Shown: positions 10,080 to 19,352 of the stretch, in pieces
Numbering within the stretch: position 1 is the first letter of the stretch
How the letters are laid out: each line of letters opens with the position of its first letter
Source of the DNA: Promineifilum sp.
GTDB lineage: Bacteria > Chloroflexota > Anaerolineae > Promineifilales > Promineifilaceae
Direction of reading: 5' to 3'
DNA length: 64,000 bases
Assembly (NCBI GenBank): GCA_017983515.1
Contig: JAGOBF010000002.1
Coordinates: forward strand, 1-64,000
Made by a program: the position numbers and the translations under genes
Notes under the pieces: generated by a model
The model's input: the letters and a program-made list of their open reading frames with translations, nothing else
What the model was told of the DNA's origin: nothing
The model's database searches: none

Positions 10080-11450
10080 ATGATAGAATCAGTACGCGCA
10101 GCCTTTACCTTGCCCGACCTGAGGCGTCGTATTTTCTTTACCATCGGGATGCTCATCATCTATCGCTTGCTGGCCAACATTCCCGTGCCGGGCGTGAACC
10201 TGCAGGCGTGGTTGTCGTTTACGTCGCAGCAGACCGGTAATGCGGTGGTCGACTTCCTCGATCTCCTGTCCGGTGGCGCGGTCAGCAACTTCTCCGTGAT
10301 GGCGATGGGTGTTTATCCTTATATCACGGCGTCGATTATCATTCAGTTGCTCACGCCGATTATTCCTCAGTTTGAGGAATTGCAGTCGGAGGGTGAGTCG
10401 GGCCGCAACAAGCTGAATCGTTATACTTACTATCTGACCGTACCGCTGGCGTTTTTGCAGGGCATCGGCCAGATTCGCCTGGTGGGTTCCAGCCTGACCG
10501 GTGGCGTCCAGTCGATTATGCCGAACTTTGGCTTTGGCGCTGAGCAGCTACTGCCGACCTTAACAACCTTGATCGCCATGGTGGGCGGGACGATGTTCGC
10601 CATCTGGATCGGCGAGCGCATCACGGAGGAAGGGGTAGGCCAGGGCATTTCGCTGATCATCTTCGGTGGAATCGTATCCGGCATCATCCCCAGCCTGGCG
10701 CAAATGTTCGCGCTGGAAGCAACGGCGCGTATCTTTTCGCTCTTCACCTTCGTGCTCTATCTGGTTCTGACGGTGCTGGTCATCGTCATTATCCAGGAAG
10801 GGCAACGGCGAATAGCCGTTCAGTATGGACGCCGTGTGAGAGGACGTAAGATTTATCAGGGTCAGAGCACCTATATACCGTTAAAGGTCAACACCGCGGG
10901 CATGATCCCGATTATCTTTGCCCAATCGATTCTGACCTTTTTCCCGCTTATAGCCGGTCTGTTCATTTCCGGCAGCGGCAGCTTTATCGATCGGGTCGCA
11001 TCGACAATCGGCACGTTCGGCCGGTCACAGGACCCATCTGTTTCGCCAATTGCCTTTGGGGCCTACTGGATCCTGTACTTTATTCTGGTCGTGGCCTTTA
11101 CATTCTTTTATACCGACGTCATGATTCGTCAGCAAAATCTGCCGGAGACGTTGCAGCGCCAAGGTGGCTTTATCCCCGGCATTCGGCCCGGCAAGCGCAC
11201 GGAGAGCTATATCATGTCGGTGGTGCGCCGCATCACGCTGGTGGGCGCACTCTTTTTGGGTCTCGTTGCCGTGCTGCCCGGCATCATGGCTGTCGTGGCG
11301 GTCATCCTGCAGATCGAAGGGTTGGAGCGAAGCGTGCTGGTCATCAGTGGCTCCGGTCTTATCATCGTTGTTGGTGTCGTCATCGACACGATGCGCCAGC
11401 TCGAAGCGCAACTGCTCATGCGTCATTATGAAGGGTTCATCAAGTCATGA
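10080..11450 (+). CDS. secY: Protein translocase subunit SecY
   Basis: 456 residues with ten predicted membrane spans. Recognisable parts: PDLRRRIFFTIGMLIIYRL at the start, GVYPYITASIIIQLLTPIIP with ITASII, and GQRRIAVQYGRRVRGRK in the cytosolic loop. It forms the SecYEG channel. Its stop overlaps the adk start by four bases (ATGA at 11447-11450), so the two are coupled, as in many bacteria. Confidence 0.97.
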   Translation: MIESVRAAFTLPDLRRRIFFTIGMLIIYRLLANIPVPGVNLQAWLSFTSQQTGNAVVDFLDLLSGGAVSNFSVMAMGVYPYITASIIIQLLTPIIPQFEELQSEGESGRNKLNRYTYYLTVPLAFLQGIGQIRLVGSSLTGGVQSIMPNFGFGAEQLLPTLTTLIAMVGGTMFAIWIGERITEEGVGQGISLIIFGGIVSGIIPSLAQMFALEATARIFSLFTFVLYLVLTVLVIVIIQEGQRRIAVQYGRRVRGRKIYQGQSTYIPLKVNTAGMIPIIFAQSILTFFPLIAGLFISGSGSFIDRVASTIGTFGRSQDPSVSPIAFGAYWILYFILVVAFTFFYTDVMIRQQNLPETLQRQGGFIPGIRPGKRTESYIMSVVRRITLVGALFLGLVAVLPGIMAVVAVILQIEGLERSVLVISGSGLIIVVGVVIDTMRQLEAQLLMRHYEGFIKS

Positions 11451-12019
11451 GGTTCATCATTTTGATTGGCCCTCCTGGTGCCGGAAAGGGCACCCAGGCC
11501 AAGATGCTGGAGCAGTCGCTGGGTCTGCCGCAGGTGTCGACCGGCGATTTGTTCCGTTACAATCTTAAGAATGAGACTGAGCTGGGGAAGATGGCCCGCA
11601 CCTACATGGATAGAGGCGAGCTGGTTCCCGATGCGGTTACCGTGGCGATGGTCAGCGACAGGCTGGCGCGTGCGGATGCGGCCGATGGAGCGATCCTCGA
11701 CGGTTTTCCGCGCACGCAGGCTCAGGCTGATGCACTCGACCAACTGCTGGAGCAACGGGGCGGCCGTATCACCGTCGTCCCTAATCTCGTGGTGGATGGC
11801 GAAGAATTGGTTCAACGGCTGATGGCCCGCGCCCAAATAGAGGGACGCGCCGACGATACGGAAGATACCATCCGTACCCGGATGCGCGTCTATGAGGAAC
11901 AGACAAAGCCTTTGCTGGATTATTATCAGCAGCGAGGGTTGGTTGTTAACGTGGATGGCCTGCAAAGCAGAGAAGCCGTCCAGCAGGCCCTGCGCCGAGT
12001 CATCGAGCAGACCGCCTGA
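11447..12019 (+). CDS. adk: Adenylate kinase, short-LID type
   Basis: 190 residues. P-loop GPPGAGKGT at residues 8-16, GDLFR in the AMP-binding part and DGFPRT in the middle. The LID is the short version with no cysteines, so no zinc site. Interconverts ATP plus AMP with 2 ADP. In many bacteria map and infA follow; here the next gene is rpmJ. Confidence 0.96.
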   Translation: MRFIILIGPPGAGKGTQAKMLEQSLGLPQVSTGDLFRYNLKNETELGKMARTYMDRGELVPDAVTVAMVSDRLARADAADGAILDGFPRTQAQADALDQLLEQRGGRITVVPNLVVDGEELVQRLMARAQIEGRADDTEDTIRTRMRVYEEQTKPLLDYYQQRGLVVNVDGLQSREAVQQALRRVIEQTA

Positions 12020-12059
12020 TGCATAGCCTGGGCTGTGGCCCGGGCCGGAGAGTAGAATC

Positions 12060-12173
12060 ATGAAAGTTACATCATCTGTCAAGCGGCGTTGTCCGAAATG
12101 CAAGATCATCAAGCGAAATGGCGTGGTGCGCGTGATCTGTGTTGATCCGAATCATAAGCAGCGCCAAGGATAA
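12060..12173 (+). CDS. rpmJ: 50S ribosomal protein L36
   Basis: A 37-codon gene: ATG 12060, TAA 12171-12173. The product starts [19 protein letters not shown] and has the L36 zinc set C11, C14, C27 and H32. It lies between adk and rpsM, where rpmJ is expected. L36 stabilises the GTPase-centre side of the 50S subunit. The preceding 40 bases leave no room for infA. Confidence 0.96.
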   Translation: MKVTSSVKRRCPKCKIIKRNGVVRVICVDPNHKQRQG

Positions 12174-12185
12174 GGGAGAGACAGA

Positions 12186-12569
12186 ATGGCTCGTATTGCA
12201 GGTGTCGATATTCCGCGAAACAAGCGCGTTGAGATTAGTCTGACCTATATTTACGGCATTGGTCGGACCTCCAGCAAGCAAATTCTCGAGCACGCCGAAG
12301 TGAATCCGGATACACGGGTTCGCGATCTGGCCGAGGCCGAAGTGACTCGGCTGCGCCAGTTGGTCGAGAAAGAGTATACGGTGGAGGGCGAGCTGCGCCG
12401 CGAAATCGCGATGAACATCAAGCGGCTGGGCGAGATCGGCAGCTATCGCGGGTTGCGTCACCGCCGTCATTTGCCGGCGCGCGGCCAGCGCACGCGAACC
12501 AATTCGCGCACGCGCAAAGGCCCCAAGAAGACGGTTGCCGGACGCGGCCGTCGCAAGGGCGGCAAGTAA
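12186..12569 (+). CDS. rpsM: 30S ribosomal protein S13
   Basis: 127 residues. Opens [26 protein letters not shown] and carries [29 protein letters not shown] at the end. S13 forms head-to-body and tRNA contacts. 95 bases separate it from rpsK; these contain an inverted repeat CTACGAAC 12590-12597 / GTTCGTAG 12636-12643 of unknown role. Confidence 0.97.
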   Translation: MARIAGVDIPRNKRVEISLTYIYGIGRTSSKQILEHAEVNPDTRVRDLAEAEVTRLRQLVEKEYTVEGELRREIAMNIKRLGEIGSYRGLRHRRHLPARGQRTRTNSRTRKGPKKTVAGRGRRKGGK

Positions 12570-12664
12570 TTAGAGTAACGAGTGACGAGCTACGAACTTC
12601 GAATCTGGCGCACAGATATCTAGAGCGCAAAAGTCGTTCGTAGTGGATCGTTTTCAGAGGAAAA

Positions 12665-13060
12665 ATGGGACGTAGAAGACAAGCACAAACGACGCGAAAG
12701 AAAGTCAAAAAGATGGTGCCCAAGGGGCAGGCGCATATCTATGCCGCCTTCAATAACACCATCGTGACGATTACGGATCCCAAAGGGAATACGATCTCGT
12801 GGGCTAGCGCCGGATCGGCCGGCTTCAAGGGGTCTCGCAAGAGCACGCCCTATGCCGCCCGACTGGCCGGCCAGAACGCAGCCCGCATCGCCGTTGATAA
12901 TGGCGTGCAGGAAGTGGACGTTGTCATCAAAGGCCCCGGCCCGGGTCGCGAGGCAGCCATCCGCTCGATTCAGGCCAGTGGCATTCGCGTGACCTCCATT
13001 CAGGACATCACGCCGGTGCCGCACAACGGCTGCCGGCCGCCGAAGAAGCGTCGCATTTAA
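12665..13060 (+). CDS. rpsK: 30S ribosomal protein S11
   Basis: 131 residues. Contains [15 protein letters not shown] near residue 30 and the terminal signature [14 protein letters not shown]11 lines the platform near the E site. It lies behind AGAGG. Standard alpha operon order rpsM-rpsK-rpsD-rpoA follows. Confidence 0.97.
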   Translation: MGRRRQAQTTRKKVKKMVPKGQAHIYAAFNNTIVTITDPKGNTISWASAGSAGFKGSRKSTPYAARLAGQNAARIAVDNGVQEVDVVIKGPGPGREAAIRSIQASGIRVTSIQDITPVPHNGCRPPKKRRI

Positions 13061-13129
13061 TCATCCGCGTTGAGGAGAGGGAAGAAGGGTGGCCAAGCCC
13101 GTAAACCTCTCCCAACCCTGATCGCGGGT

Positions 13130-13156
13130 TACCAATAATTTACCCCGTGATTGGTA
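13130..13156 (+). promoter_or_regulatory. Inverted repeat in the rpsD leader
   Basis: TACCAAT at 13130-13136 pairs with ATTGGTA at 13150-13156 around a 13-nt loop. It ends seven bases before the AGGAGG site of rpsD, so folding could affect S4 initiation. In E. coli S4 represses the alpha operon through mRNA structure; a similar role here is only a guess. Confidence 0.35.
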
Positions 13157-13176
13157 CTTAATAGGAGGTACCTAAA

Positions 13177-13815
13177 TTGGCACGTTATACAGGCCCAGTC
13201 TGCCGGTTATGTCGGCGTGAGGGCGAAAAACTATTCTTAAAGGGGTCGCGTTGTCTGACCCCCAAATGTTCGGTCGAACGGCGCGGCTATCCACCGGGGC
13301 AGCACGGCCGTGAAAATCAATTCCGGCGCGGGCGCGCTTCGGACTACCTTTTGCAGCTGCGCGAAAAGCAGAAGGCTCGCCGCATCTATGGCGTTTTGGA
13401 ACGCCAGTTCAGCCGCTATTTCGAGCGCGCTTCGCGGCAGTCCGGTCTGACCGGCTACAACCTGTTGGCTATCCTGGAGCGACGGCTGGACAATGTCGTC
13501 TATCGTCTGGGTCTGGCCGATTCACGCCCGCAAGCTCGTCAGCTAGTTCAGCACGGCCACATCACACTCAACAATCGCAAGACGAACGTCCCTTCGGCGC
13601 TGGTTGCTCCGGGCGATGTCGTGTCGGTTCGCAAGGAAAGTACCCGGCGGACCTACTTCAAGGACTTGCGCCAGAATCTGGATGGTCGCCGTGTGCCACG
13701 CTGGTTAACTATGGAATCCGCCAACCTCTCTGGGCGCGTGCTACACGCGCCTGCTCGCGAGGACATCGACATCTCACTCAACGAACAGTTGATCGTCGAG
13801 TACTACTCCCGTTAA
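13177..13815 (+). CDS. rpsD: 30S ribosomal protein S4, zinc-binding type
   Basis: 212 residues with a TTG start, 7 bases after AGGAGGT (13163-13169). Cysteines C9, C12, C26 and C31 (CRLC, then C-x4-C) form the zinc-binding N-terminus. The S4 RNA-binding fold follows ([28 protein letters not shown]). S4 nucleates 30S assembly. The weak start codon combined with a strong ribosome site and an upstream hairpin suggests tuned translation. Confidence 0.96.
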   Translation: MARYTGPVCRLCRREGEKLFLKGSRCLTPKCSVERRGYPPGQHGRENQFRRGRASDYLLQLREKQKARRIYGVLERQFSRYFERASRQSGLTGYNLLAILERRLDNVVYRLGLADSRPQARQLVQHGHITLNNRKTNVPSALVAPGDVVSVRKESTRRTYFKDLRQNLDGRRVPRWLTMESANLSGRVLHAPAREDIDISLNEQLIVEYYSR

Positions 13816-13861
13816 CGGCAGTTACTCATCTGAAAACATACCGATTCATGAGAGTGGCCGT

Positions 13862-13900
13862 GAGTGGGTCACGATAATCACCGGATGATTCGACCCACTC
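13862..13900 (+). promoter_or_regulatory. Hairpin between rpsD and rpoA
   Basis: GAGTGGGTC (13862-13870) pairs perfectly with GACCCACTC (13892-13900). Inside it a second stem AATCA (13876-13880) / TGATT (13886-13890) closes the loop CCGGA. No T-run follows, so it is not a standard terminator. It ends 14 bases before the GGGAGG of rpoA and may be an RNA processing, regulatory or protein-binding structure. Confidence 0.55.
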
Positions 13901-13928
13901 GCGGGCTTCCAATAGGGAGGTAAAAGCC

Positions 13929-14894
13929 TTGGCTATCAATAATCTTGTAATGCCGAAGATCGAAAGCGCGGCCATGTCGGCCGAGTATGGACGATTCGTC
14001 ATCGGCCCGCTGGAGCGCGGTTACGGTACCACGCTTGGCAACGCCCTGCGGCGCGTGCTGCTGGCATCGTTGCCTGGCGCGGCCGTCACCTCTATTCGTG
14101 TGATGGACGTACCTCACGAGTTTTCGGCCATTCCCGGCGTGCGCGAAGACATGATGCAGTTTATTCTGCACGTGAAACAATTGCGGATGCAACTGGTCAA
14201 TACGGATATTGCACGCATGCGTCTGGAAGTGCAGGGTGCCGGCCCAGTCACCGCGGCCGACATTCAGGTTCCTCCGGAGGTTGAGATCATCAACCCGGAC
14301 CTGTACCTGTTCACTGTTGACGCCGATGACGCCTATCTAGAGATCGAACTGATGGCGGAGACGGGGCGCGGCTATTCACCCGCCGAAGACCGGGGCCGGC
14401 TGCCCATCGGAGAGCTGCCGGTCGATGCCATCTTCAGCCCGATCCGGCGCGTGGCTTACGAGGTCGAGAAGACCCGTGTGGGCCAGATCGCCGACTATGA
14501 CCGGACCGTGATGGAGATTTGGACCGATGGGACGATTAAGCCCGAAGACGCACTGGCCCAGGCGGCCCAAATCCTGAACCAACACCTGCGGCCGATTGCT
14601 GGCGTCAGTGAAGAAACGTTTGTCACCGTTGAGGAAGAGAAAGAAGAAGAGTCTATCCCCAACGAAATCTACGATACACCCATCGAGCAGCTCGACCTGA
14701 GCGTGCGCGTCTTCAATTCATTGAAGCGAACCGGCATCACCAAGGTCGGCGAGATGCTCGAAATGCTGGATCGTGGCGAAGAAACGATGCTGGCCATTCG
14801 CAATTTCGGCGATAAATCGCTGGATGAACTGAAGCAACAACTGCGGCTCAAGGGATTCCTGGCGGAAGAAGATGAGGCCAAGCGGTCGGCCTAG
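13929..14894 (+). CDS. rpoA: DNA-directed RNA polymerase subunit alpha
   Basis: 321 residues, starting TTG behind GGGAGG at 13915-13920. The N-terminal assembly domain shows [24 protein letters not shown]. The C-terminal domain has the helix-hairpin-helix stretch [19 protein letters not shown] and [16 protein letters not shown], used for UP-element and activator contact. Second TTG start in a row in this operon. Confidence 0.97.
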   Translation: MAINNLVMPKIESAAMSAEYGRFVIGPLERGYGTTLGNALRRVLLASLPGAAVTSIRVMDVPHEFSAIPGVREDMMQFILHVKQLRMQLVNTDIARMRLEVQGAGPVTAADIQVPPEVEIINPDLYLFTVDADDAYLEIELMAETGRGYSPAEDRGRLPIGELPVDAIFSPIRRVAYEVEKTRVGQIADYDRTVMEIWTDGTIKPEDALAQAAQILNQHLRPIAGVSEETFVTVEEEKEEESIPNEIYDTPIEQLDLSVRVFNSLKRTGITKVGEMLEMLDRGEETMLAIRNFGDKSLDELKQQLRLKGFLAEEDEAKRSA

Positions 14895-14923
14895 GCCTCC
14901 GATGGCTGCTAGAGGAGTTAACG

Positions 14924-15349
14924 ATGCGTCATAAAGTATACGGCCGCAGGCTAAATCGCGACACCGGCCACCGCAACGCACTGCGGCGAAATCTGATCGC
15001 CGACTTGCTGGTATTTGAAAAAATAACGACCACCGAGGCCAAGGCGCGAACCATTGGCCCCGCGGCCGAAAAGATGATCACCTTGGCCAAGCGCGGGCTA
15101 GCCAGGACGGAAAGCGGCTCATCATCGTCGCTTCATGCTCGTCGCCTGGCGGCCGCGCGGTTGCCCGGTTCGCGCACGACGGAAGCGGAGGACGGCACCT
15201 TCGAGGAAGTCGACGTCGTCCGCAAGCTTTTTGAAGAGATCGCTCCACGGTATGCTAATCGTCCTGGTGGTTATACACGCATGGTGAAGATCGGCCGGCG
15301 GCCTGGCGACAATGCCGATATGGCTGTCCTGATGCTGGTCGAAGATTAG
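14924..15349 (+). CDS. rplQ: 50S ribosomal protein L17
   Basis: 141 residues. Opens [24 protein letters not shown] and closes with [27 protein letters not shown] stretch near residues 60-95 ([18 protein letters not shown]) is longer than in the 117-residue versions. L17 lies near the tunnel exit. Confidence 0.96.
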   Translation: MRHKVYGRRLNRDTGHRNALRRNLIADLLVFEKITTTEAKARTIGPAAEKMITLAKRGLARTESGSSSSLHARRLAAARLPGSRTTEAEDGTFEEVDVVRKLFEEIAPRYANRPGGYTRMVKIGRRPGDNADMAVLMLVED

Positions 15350-15358
15350 TCGAATCGT

Positions 15359-16138
15359 GTGAGATTGGAGTCGACAGTAACCGATGCCTCGGCGCGAACC
15401 TATCGGGCCACCGTTCAGTATGATGGGACGGCCTATTACGGGTTCCAACGACAACGGCATGGTGTACCTTCGATTCAGGCGGAACTTGAACAGGCCCTGA
15501 GCCGCCTGGCCCATCGCCCGATACGGGTGCTGGGCGCGGGGCGGACAGATACCGGCGTTCACGCGCTGGGACAGGTCATTGCGTTTACAATCGAGTGGCC
15601 CGAAAGACACGGAACGGCGGCCCTGCAACGCGCGCTAAACGCGAATTTGCCGTCAGATATAGCCGTGGCCGACGTGATGGAGGTTGCGCCGGGATTTCAT
15701 CCCCGGTTCGACGCCCGTCGCCGCGGCTACGAGTATCGTATTCTGACAGCGACCGTTCGTCGGCCCTTGTGGCGCCGGCGCGCATGGCACGTGGTGGGGT
15801 CGTTGGACCTGACGCAAATGAATGTCGCCGCCGCCTTGCTGGTGGGGGTAAATGATTTTGCGACGTTTGGCCGGCCGACGACCGGCGAGAGCACCATTCG
15901 CGAGGTGTATGGGGCGACGTGGCGACGAGAGGACGAGTTTCTCATCTTCGACATCCGCGCCAATGCTTTCTTGAATCGGATGGTGCGTAGCATCGTCGGA
16001 TCGCTTAAAATGGTTGGTTCCGGGCAGTGGTCGCCTGATGAATTTTGGGCCGCTTTCGCGGCTCGCGAGCGAAATCGATCGGCGATGGCCGCTCCGGCCC
16101 AGGGTCTGTATCTGGTGTCTGTGGAATATGATAATTGA
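15359..16138 (+). CDS. truA: tRNA pseudouridine(38-40) synthase TruA
   Basis: 259 residues from GTG 15359; TTG 15365 is also possible, and no clear ribosome site decides. Catalytic Asp is D64 in GAGRTDTGVHALGQ. The start YRATVQYDGTAYYGFQRQ and the late NAFLNRMVRSIVG stretch are typical. Modifies the anticodon stem of many tRNAs. Sits between rplQ and rplM as in many Gram-positive genomes. Confidence 0.94.
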   Translation: MRLESTVTDASARTYRATVQYDGTAYYGFQRQRHGVPSIQAELEQALSRLAHRPIRVLGAGRTDTGVHALGQVIAFTIEWPERHGTAALQRALNANLPSDIAVADVMEVAPGFHPRFDARRRGYEYRILTATVRRPLWRRRAWHVVGSLDLTQMNVAAALLVGVNDFATFGRPTTGESTIREVYGATWRREDEFLIFDIRANAFLNRMVRSIVGSLKMVGSGQWSPDEFWAAFAARERNRSAMAAPAQGLYLVSVEYDN

Positions 16139-16180
16139 TGAGGATCTGAATATCCGGCCACCCGCCGGTGGAGGAATGAG

Positions 16181-16609
16181 ATGAAAACTTACGTAACCAA
16201 ACCTGCGGAAATTGAGCGCGCTTGGTTCGTGGTGGATGCCGAAGGACAGACCTTGGGCCGCCTGGCGTCCAGTATCGCGACGATTCTGAAGGGCAAGCAC
16301 AAGCCGATCTATAGCCCCGCTGTGGATTGCGGTGATTTTGTGATCGTTTTGAATGCTGACAAAGTTTCTGTCACCGGCCGCCGGCTGGAACAGAAAAAAT
16401 ACTATCGCCACTCGCTCTACATCGGCGGACTGAAGGAGATCACCCTGCGTGATCAACTGCAGAAGCATCCCGAACGCGTGATTGAGTTGGCCGTGCGCGG
16501 CATGTTGCCCAAGAACGCTCTTGGTCGCAAAATGTTCAAGAAGTTGAAGGTCTACGCCGGTAATGAGCATCCTCATCAGGCGCAGTTGCCGCAGCCGTTG
16601 GAGCTTTAG
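16181..16609 (+). CDS. rplM: 50S ribosomal protein L13
   Basis: 142 residues behind GGAGG. Contains [16 protein letters not shown] near residue 16 and [22 protein letters not shown], followed by [15 protein letters not shown]13 is an early 50S assembly protein and is paired with rpsI as usual. Confidence 0.97.
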   Translation: MKTYVTKPAEIERAWFVVDAEGQTLGRLASSIATILKGKHKPIYSPAVDCGDFVIVLNADKVSVTGRRLEQKKYYRHSLYIGGLKEITLRDQLQKHPERVIELAVRGMLPKNALGRKMFKKLKVYAGNEHPHQAQLPQPLEL

Positions 16610-16646
16610 AATACCGGATCATCTGATCGGTAAGAGGGTATTAAAT

Positions 16647-17054
16647 ATGAGCGAATATATCGAGGGAATCGGTCGACGCAAGGAGGCATCTGCCCGCGTG
16701 CGCATCTACTTTCGCGAGGCAGAACAGGAAGAGGGGCCCACGTTTTACGTCAATAACAAGCCGGTTCAGGAATTCTTCCCGCGCTATGGCGACTATCAGA
16801 CCCTCATCGGCCCGCTGGAAGATAGCGGCCTGATGGGTAAGGTCGATGTGACCGTGTTGGTGCAGGGCGGCGGCATCACCGGCCAGACGAGCGCCGTTCG
16901 GCTGGGCCTGGCTCGCGCCCTCGTCAAATATGACGAGAATCTGCGTGCGCCTCTGCGCGCCGGTGACCATCTGACGCGGGATGCGCGCGTGAAGGAACGC
17001 AAAAAGCCGGGACTCAAGCGCGCGCGCAAGGCCCCGACTTACACCAAGCGCTAA
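16647..17054 (+). CDS. rpsI: 30S ribosomal protein S9
   Basis: 135 residues from ATG 16647 (MSEYIEGIGRRKEASARVRI). A frame from 16563 would overlap the rplM end and is not used. GGGITGQTSAVRLGLARALV and the basic tail LKRARKAPTYTKR, which touches P-site tRNA, are clear. Last gene of the ribosomal block. Confidence 0.96.
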   Translation: MSEYIEGIGRRKEASARVRIYFREAEQEEGPTFYVNNKPVQEFFPRYGDYQTLIGPLEDSGLMGKVDVTVLVQGGGITGQTSAVRLGLARALVKYDENLRAPLRAGDHLTRDARVKERKKPGLKRARKAPTYTKR

Positions 17055-17077
17055 ATCTCGCTTTGGGCGAGGCTTGG

Positions 17078-17114
17078 CGGGCTTGCGCACCCCCAGCGGG
17101 GCGGCGCAAGCCCG
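17078..17114 (+). terminator. Strong hairpin after rpsI
   Basis: CGGGCTTGCGC (17078-17088) pairs with GCGCAAGCCCG (17104-17114), and the loop holds a further CCCC/GGGG pairing. No T-run follows, and mazG starts 7 bases later. It probably slows or partly stops ribosomal operon transcription, or protects the message end. Confidence 0.5.
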
Positions 17115-17120
17115 GCTAAT

Positions 17121-18611
17121 ATGACCATCACCCTTGTTGGTCTCGGTCCCGGAGATGCCGGTCTGATCACTCGTCAGACCTGGCATCTCCTTTCTGCGGC
17201 CGACACCGTTTATCTCCGCACCGCTCGTCATCCGGCGGTTGCCGAACTGCCCACCCACCTCATACGCCACTCTTTCGACGACATTTATGAGCGCGCCGAC
17301 CAATTCGCTGACGTCTACCGCTTGATCGCCGATGAGGTCTTGCGCCTGGGTGCCGAGTCGGACGTGATCTATGCTGTGCCCGGCAGTCCCTTTGTGGGCG
17401 AGTCGACGGTGGCGGCGATCATAAAAGGTGCGGCCGAGCGGAGCATTGCCGTTCGTATCCTGCCCGGATTGAGCTTCGTCGAGCCGGCGCTGGCCGCCGT
17501 CGGCCTTGATGCGCTCGACGGCCTACAGATATTCGACGCTATCGAGATCGCCGCCCATCTGTATCCGCCGCTCAACCCGGACGTGCCGCTCCTGCTGGGT
17601 CAGGTATACAGTCGCCTGGTGGCGGGCGAAGTGAAGCTGACGCTGCTGGGGATCTTTCCAGCCGATCATGAGGTGGCGCTCGTCCATTCGGCCGGCCAGA
17701 TAGATGAGTTGGTCGAATGGCTGCCCCTCTACCAGATCGATCGTCAGGAGCACATCGGGCATCTGACGAGTCTATTCGTTCCGCCCTTGCCGGTGAAGGC
17801 CGGGCTGGCCGCCCTGGGCGAAACGGTGGCCGTTCTGCGTAGCCCTGGCGGCTGTCCGTGGGATCAGGAGCAGACGCCCCAGAGTATGCGCGCTGGCTTT
17901 CTGGAAGAGGCTTACGAAGTACTGGCCGCCCTGGACGCCGACGACAGGGATAATCTGCGCGAAGAGTTGGGCGACCTTCTCTATCACATCGTCATGCAAG
18001 CCCAGATGGCGGCTGAAGCCGGCGATTTTAATCTGACCCATGTGATTGCCGGGATTGAGGCCAAGCTGAAGCGCCGCCATCCTCACGTGTGGGGCGATTG
18101 GGAAGTGAACGATTCGGCCGACGTCTTGCGCAATTGGGAAGTTCTGAAACGGCAGGAAAAGCCCAACCGGGCCGGCGATGAATTTCCCTCTCGCCTGGGC
18201 AAGACCCCGCCGGCCTTGCCTGCCCTGAGCCGAGCGCAGAAAATTCAGACCAAGGCGTCCTTGGTCGGCTTCGATTGGCCGGATATAGCCGGCGTGTATG
18301 ATAAGCTGGCCGAGGAACTGGCGGAGCTGCAAGAGGCTATTACACCGGCCGAATTGCGTCTCGAACTGGGCGACGTCCTATTTGTCCTTGCCCATCTGGC
18401 TCAATGGCTGGATATCGAGGCTGAGAGCGCGCTTCGCGAGGCGAACGACCGTTTCACGCGACGTTTTCAGCAGATCGAACGCTTTATCCATGACCGGGGT
18501 CTGGAATGGGACTCGCTCTCTCTGGCCGAGATGGATGCTCTATGGGAAGAAGCTAAGGCTACCCTTGCGCAATCGGATGTACCTGATAAAGTTGACGATG
18601 AGCTGGCCTGA
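17121..18611 (+). CDS. mazG: YabN/MazG-type fused methylase and nucleotide pyrophosphohydrolase
   Basis: 496 residues. Residues 1-225 resemble the tetrapyrrole (SAM) methylase fold with GLGPGDAGLIT and YAVPGSPFVGEST. Residues about 230-345 form a MazG domain: GGCPWDQEQT, then EE at 262-263 and EELGD at 281-285 for Mg and NTP binding. A second MazG-like half lies at about 370-480 (EELAELQEA, LELGDVLF). MazG hydrolyses NTPs, including damaged ones; the methylase half has no proven substrate in this family. Gene order and the hairpin ahead suggest it is partly read from the ribosomal operon. Confidence 0.9.
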   Translation: MTITLVGLGPGDAGLITRQTWHLLSAADTVYLRTARHPAVAELPTHLIRHSFDDIYERADQFADVYRLIADEVLRLGAESDVIYAVPGSPFVGESTVAAIIKGAAERSIAVRILPGLSFVEPALAAVGLDALDGLQIFDAIEIAAHLYPPLNPDVPLLLGQVYSRLVAGEVKLTLLGIFPADHEVALVHSAGQIDELVEWLPLYQIDRQEHIGHLTSLFVPPLPVKAGLAALGETVAVLRSPGGCPWDQEQTPQSMRAGFLEEAYEVLAALDADDRDNLREELGDLLYHIVMQAQMAAEAGDFNLTHVIAGIEAKLKRRHPHVWGDWEVNDSADVLRNWEVLKRQEKPNRAGDEFPSRLGKTPPALPALSRAQKIQTKASLVGFDWPDIAGVYDKLAEELAELQEAITPAELRLELGDVLFVLAHLAQWLDIEAESALREANDRFTRRFQQIERFIHDRGLEWDSLSLAEMDALWEEAKATLAQSDVPDKVDDELA

Positions 18612-18632
18612 TCCCGGCTCCTCTAAAAAATC

Positions 18633-19259
18633 GTGACAGCAGTACTCAATATTGTGCTCTTGTCGCTGGCGGGATTGTCGCTTCTGGTGGCCCTCTACTT
18701 TGTGTCGAAGGCTTTAGGGGCGCGATCGAACGTCAACCGGCAAGCGTATAACGTAGGACAGGTCGAGGCCAAGCGCGACAGCCAGGTGAACTGGCTACGA
18801 GCGGCCTTTTCGTTGATCATCGGCTTGATATTTGTCGGTGTTTTTGCTGTCCGCCCCCTGATCTCGCCTCGCCAGACACCCGCCCCCGCGCCCACATTGC
18901 CGGCTTCCGATGTGGATATCGCGCCGACCCAAGCCGTGACCTTGACGCCAACTCAGCCCACGGCCGAACCCCAGCCTACCTCGCCGCCCGCTTCCCCTTC
19001 GCCGGAAGCCACAGCCGCCCCAACCGCGACCACCGCGCCGGTTACCGCCACGGTTAGTAGCGGGGTGGGGGTGTGGTTGCGCGGCGCGCCCAACACGTCG
19101 GGTGAACAGATCGAGTGGCTGCTGGACGGCACGATCGTCACCCTACTGGGCGGGCAGGAGACGGCCGACGATCTGGTGTGGCAACAGGTCGTCACCGAAG
19201 GCGGTGTCGAAGGCTGGGTAGCCAGCGATTTCCTCGCCCTCGGCGAACCCGGCCCCTGA
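18633..19259 (+). CDS. Membrane-anchored SH3-domain protein
   Basis: 208 residues from GTG 18633. Two membrane spans (about residues 4-26 and 57-74) are followed by a Pro/Thr/Ala-rich linker (about 80-140) and a C-terminal SH3b-like domain (about 140-203: VWLRGAPNTSGEQIEWLLDGT...WVASDFL). SH3b modules often bind cell-wall peptides. A lipoprotein with the same tail type lies at 48262-48681. Cellular role unknown. Confidence 0.75.
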   Translation: MTAVLNIVLLSLAGLSLLVALYFVSKALGARSNVNRQAYNVGQVEAKRDSQVNWLRAAFSLIIGLIFVGVFAVRPLISPRQTPAPAPTLPASDVDIAPTQAVTLTPTQPTAEPQPTSPPASPSPEATAAPTATTAPVTATVSSGVGVWLRGAPNTSGEQIEWLLDGTIVTLLGGQETADDLVWQQVVTEGGVEGWVASDFLALGEPGP

Positions 19260-19352
19260 TGGGTCAGAGCTTCAGTCCAAGGACTTCTATCATTTCGGTG
19301 AAAGAACACGCGAGCCTAGACGCTGCTCGATAGTTGTTAGCGCGCTTTCGGG

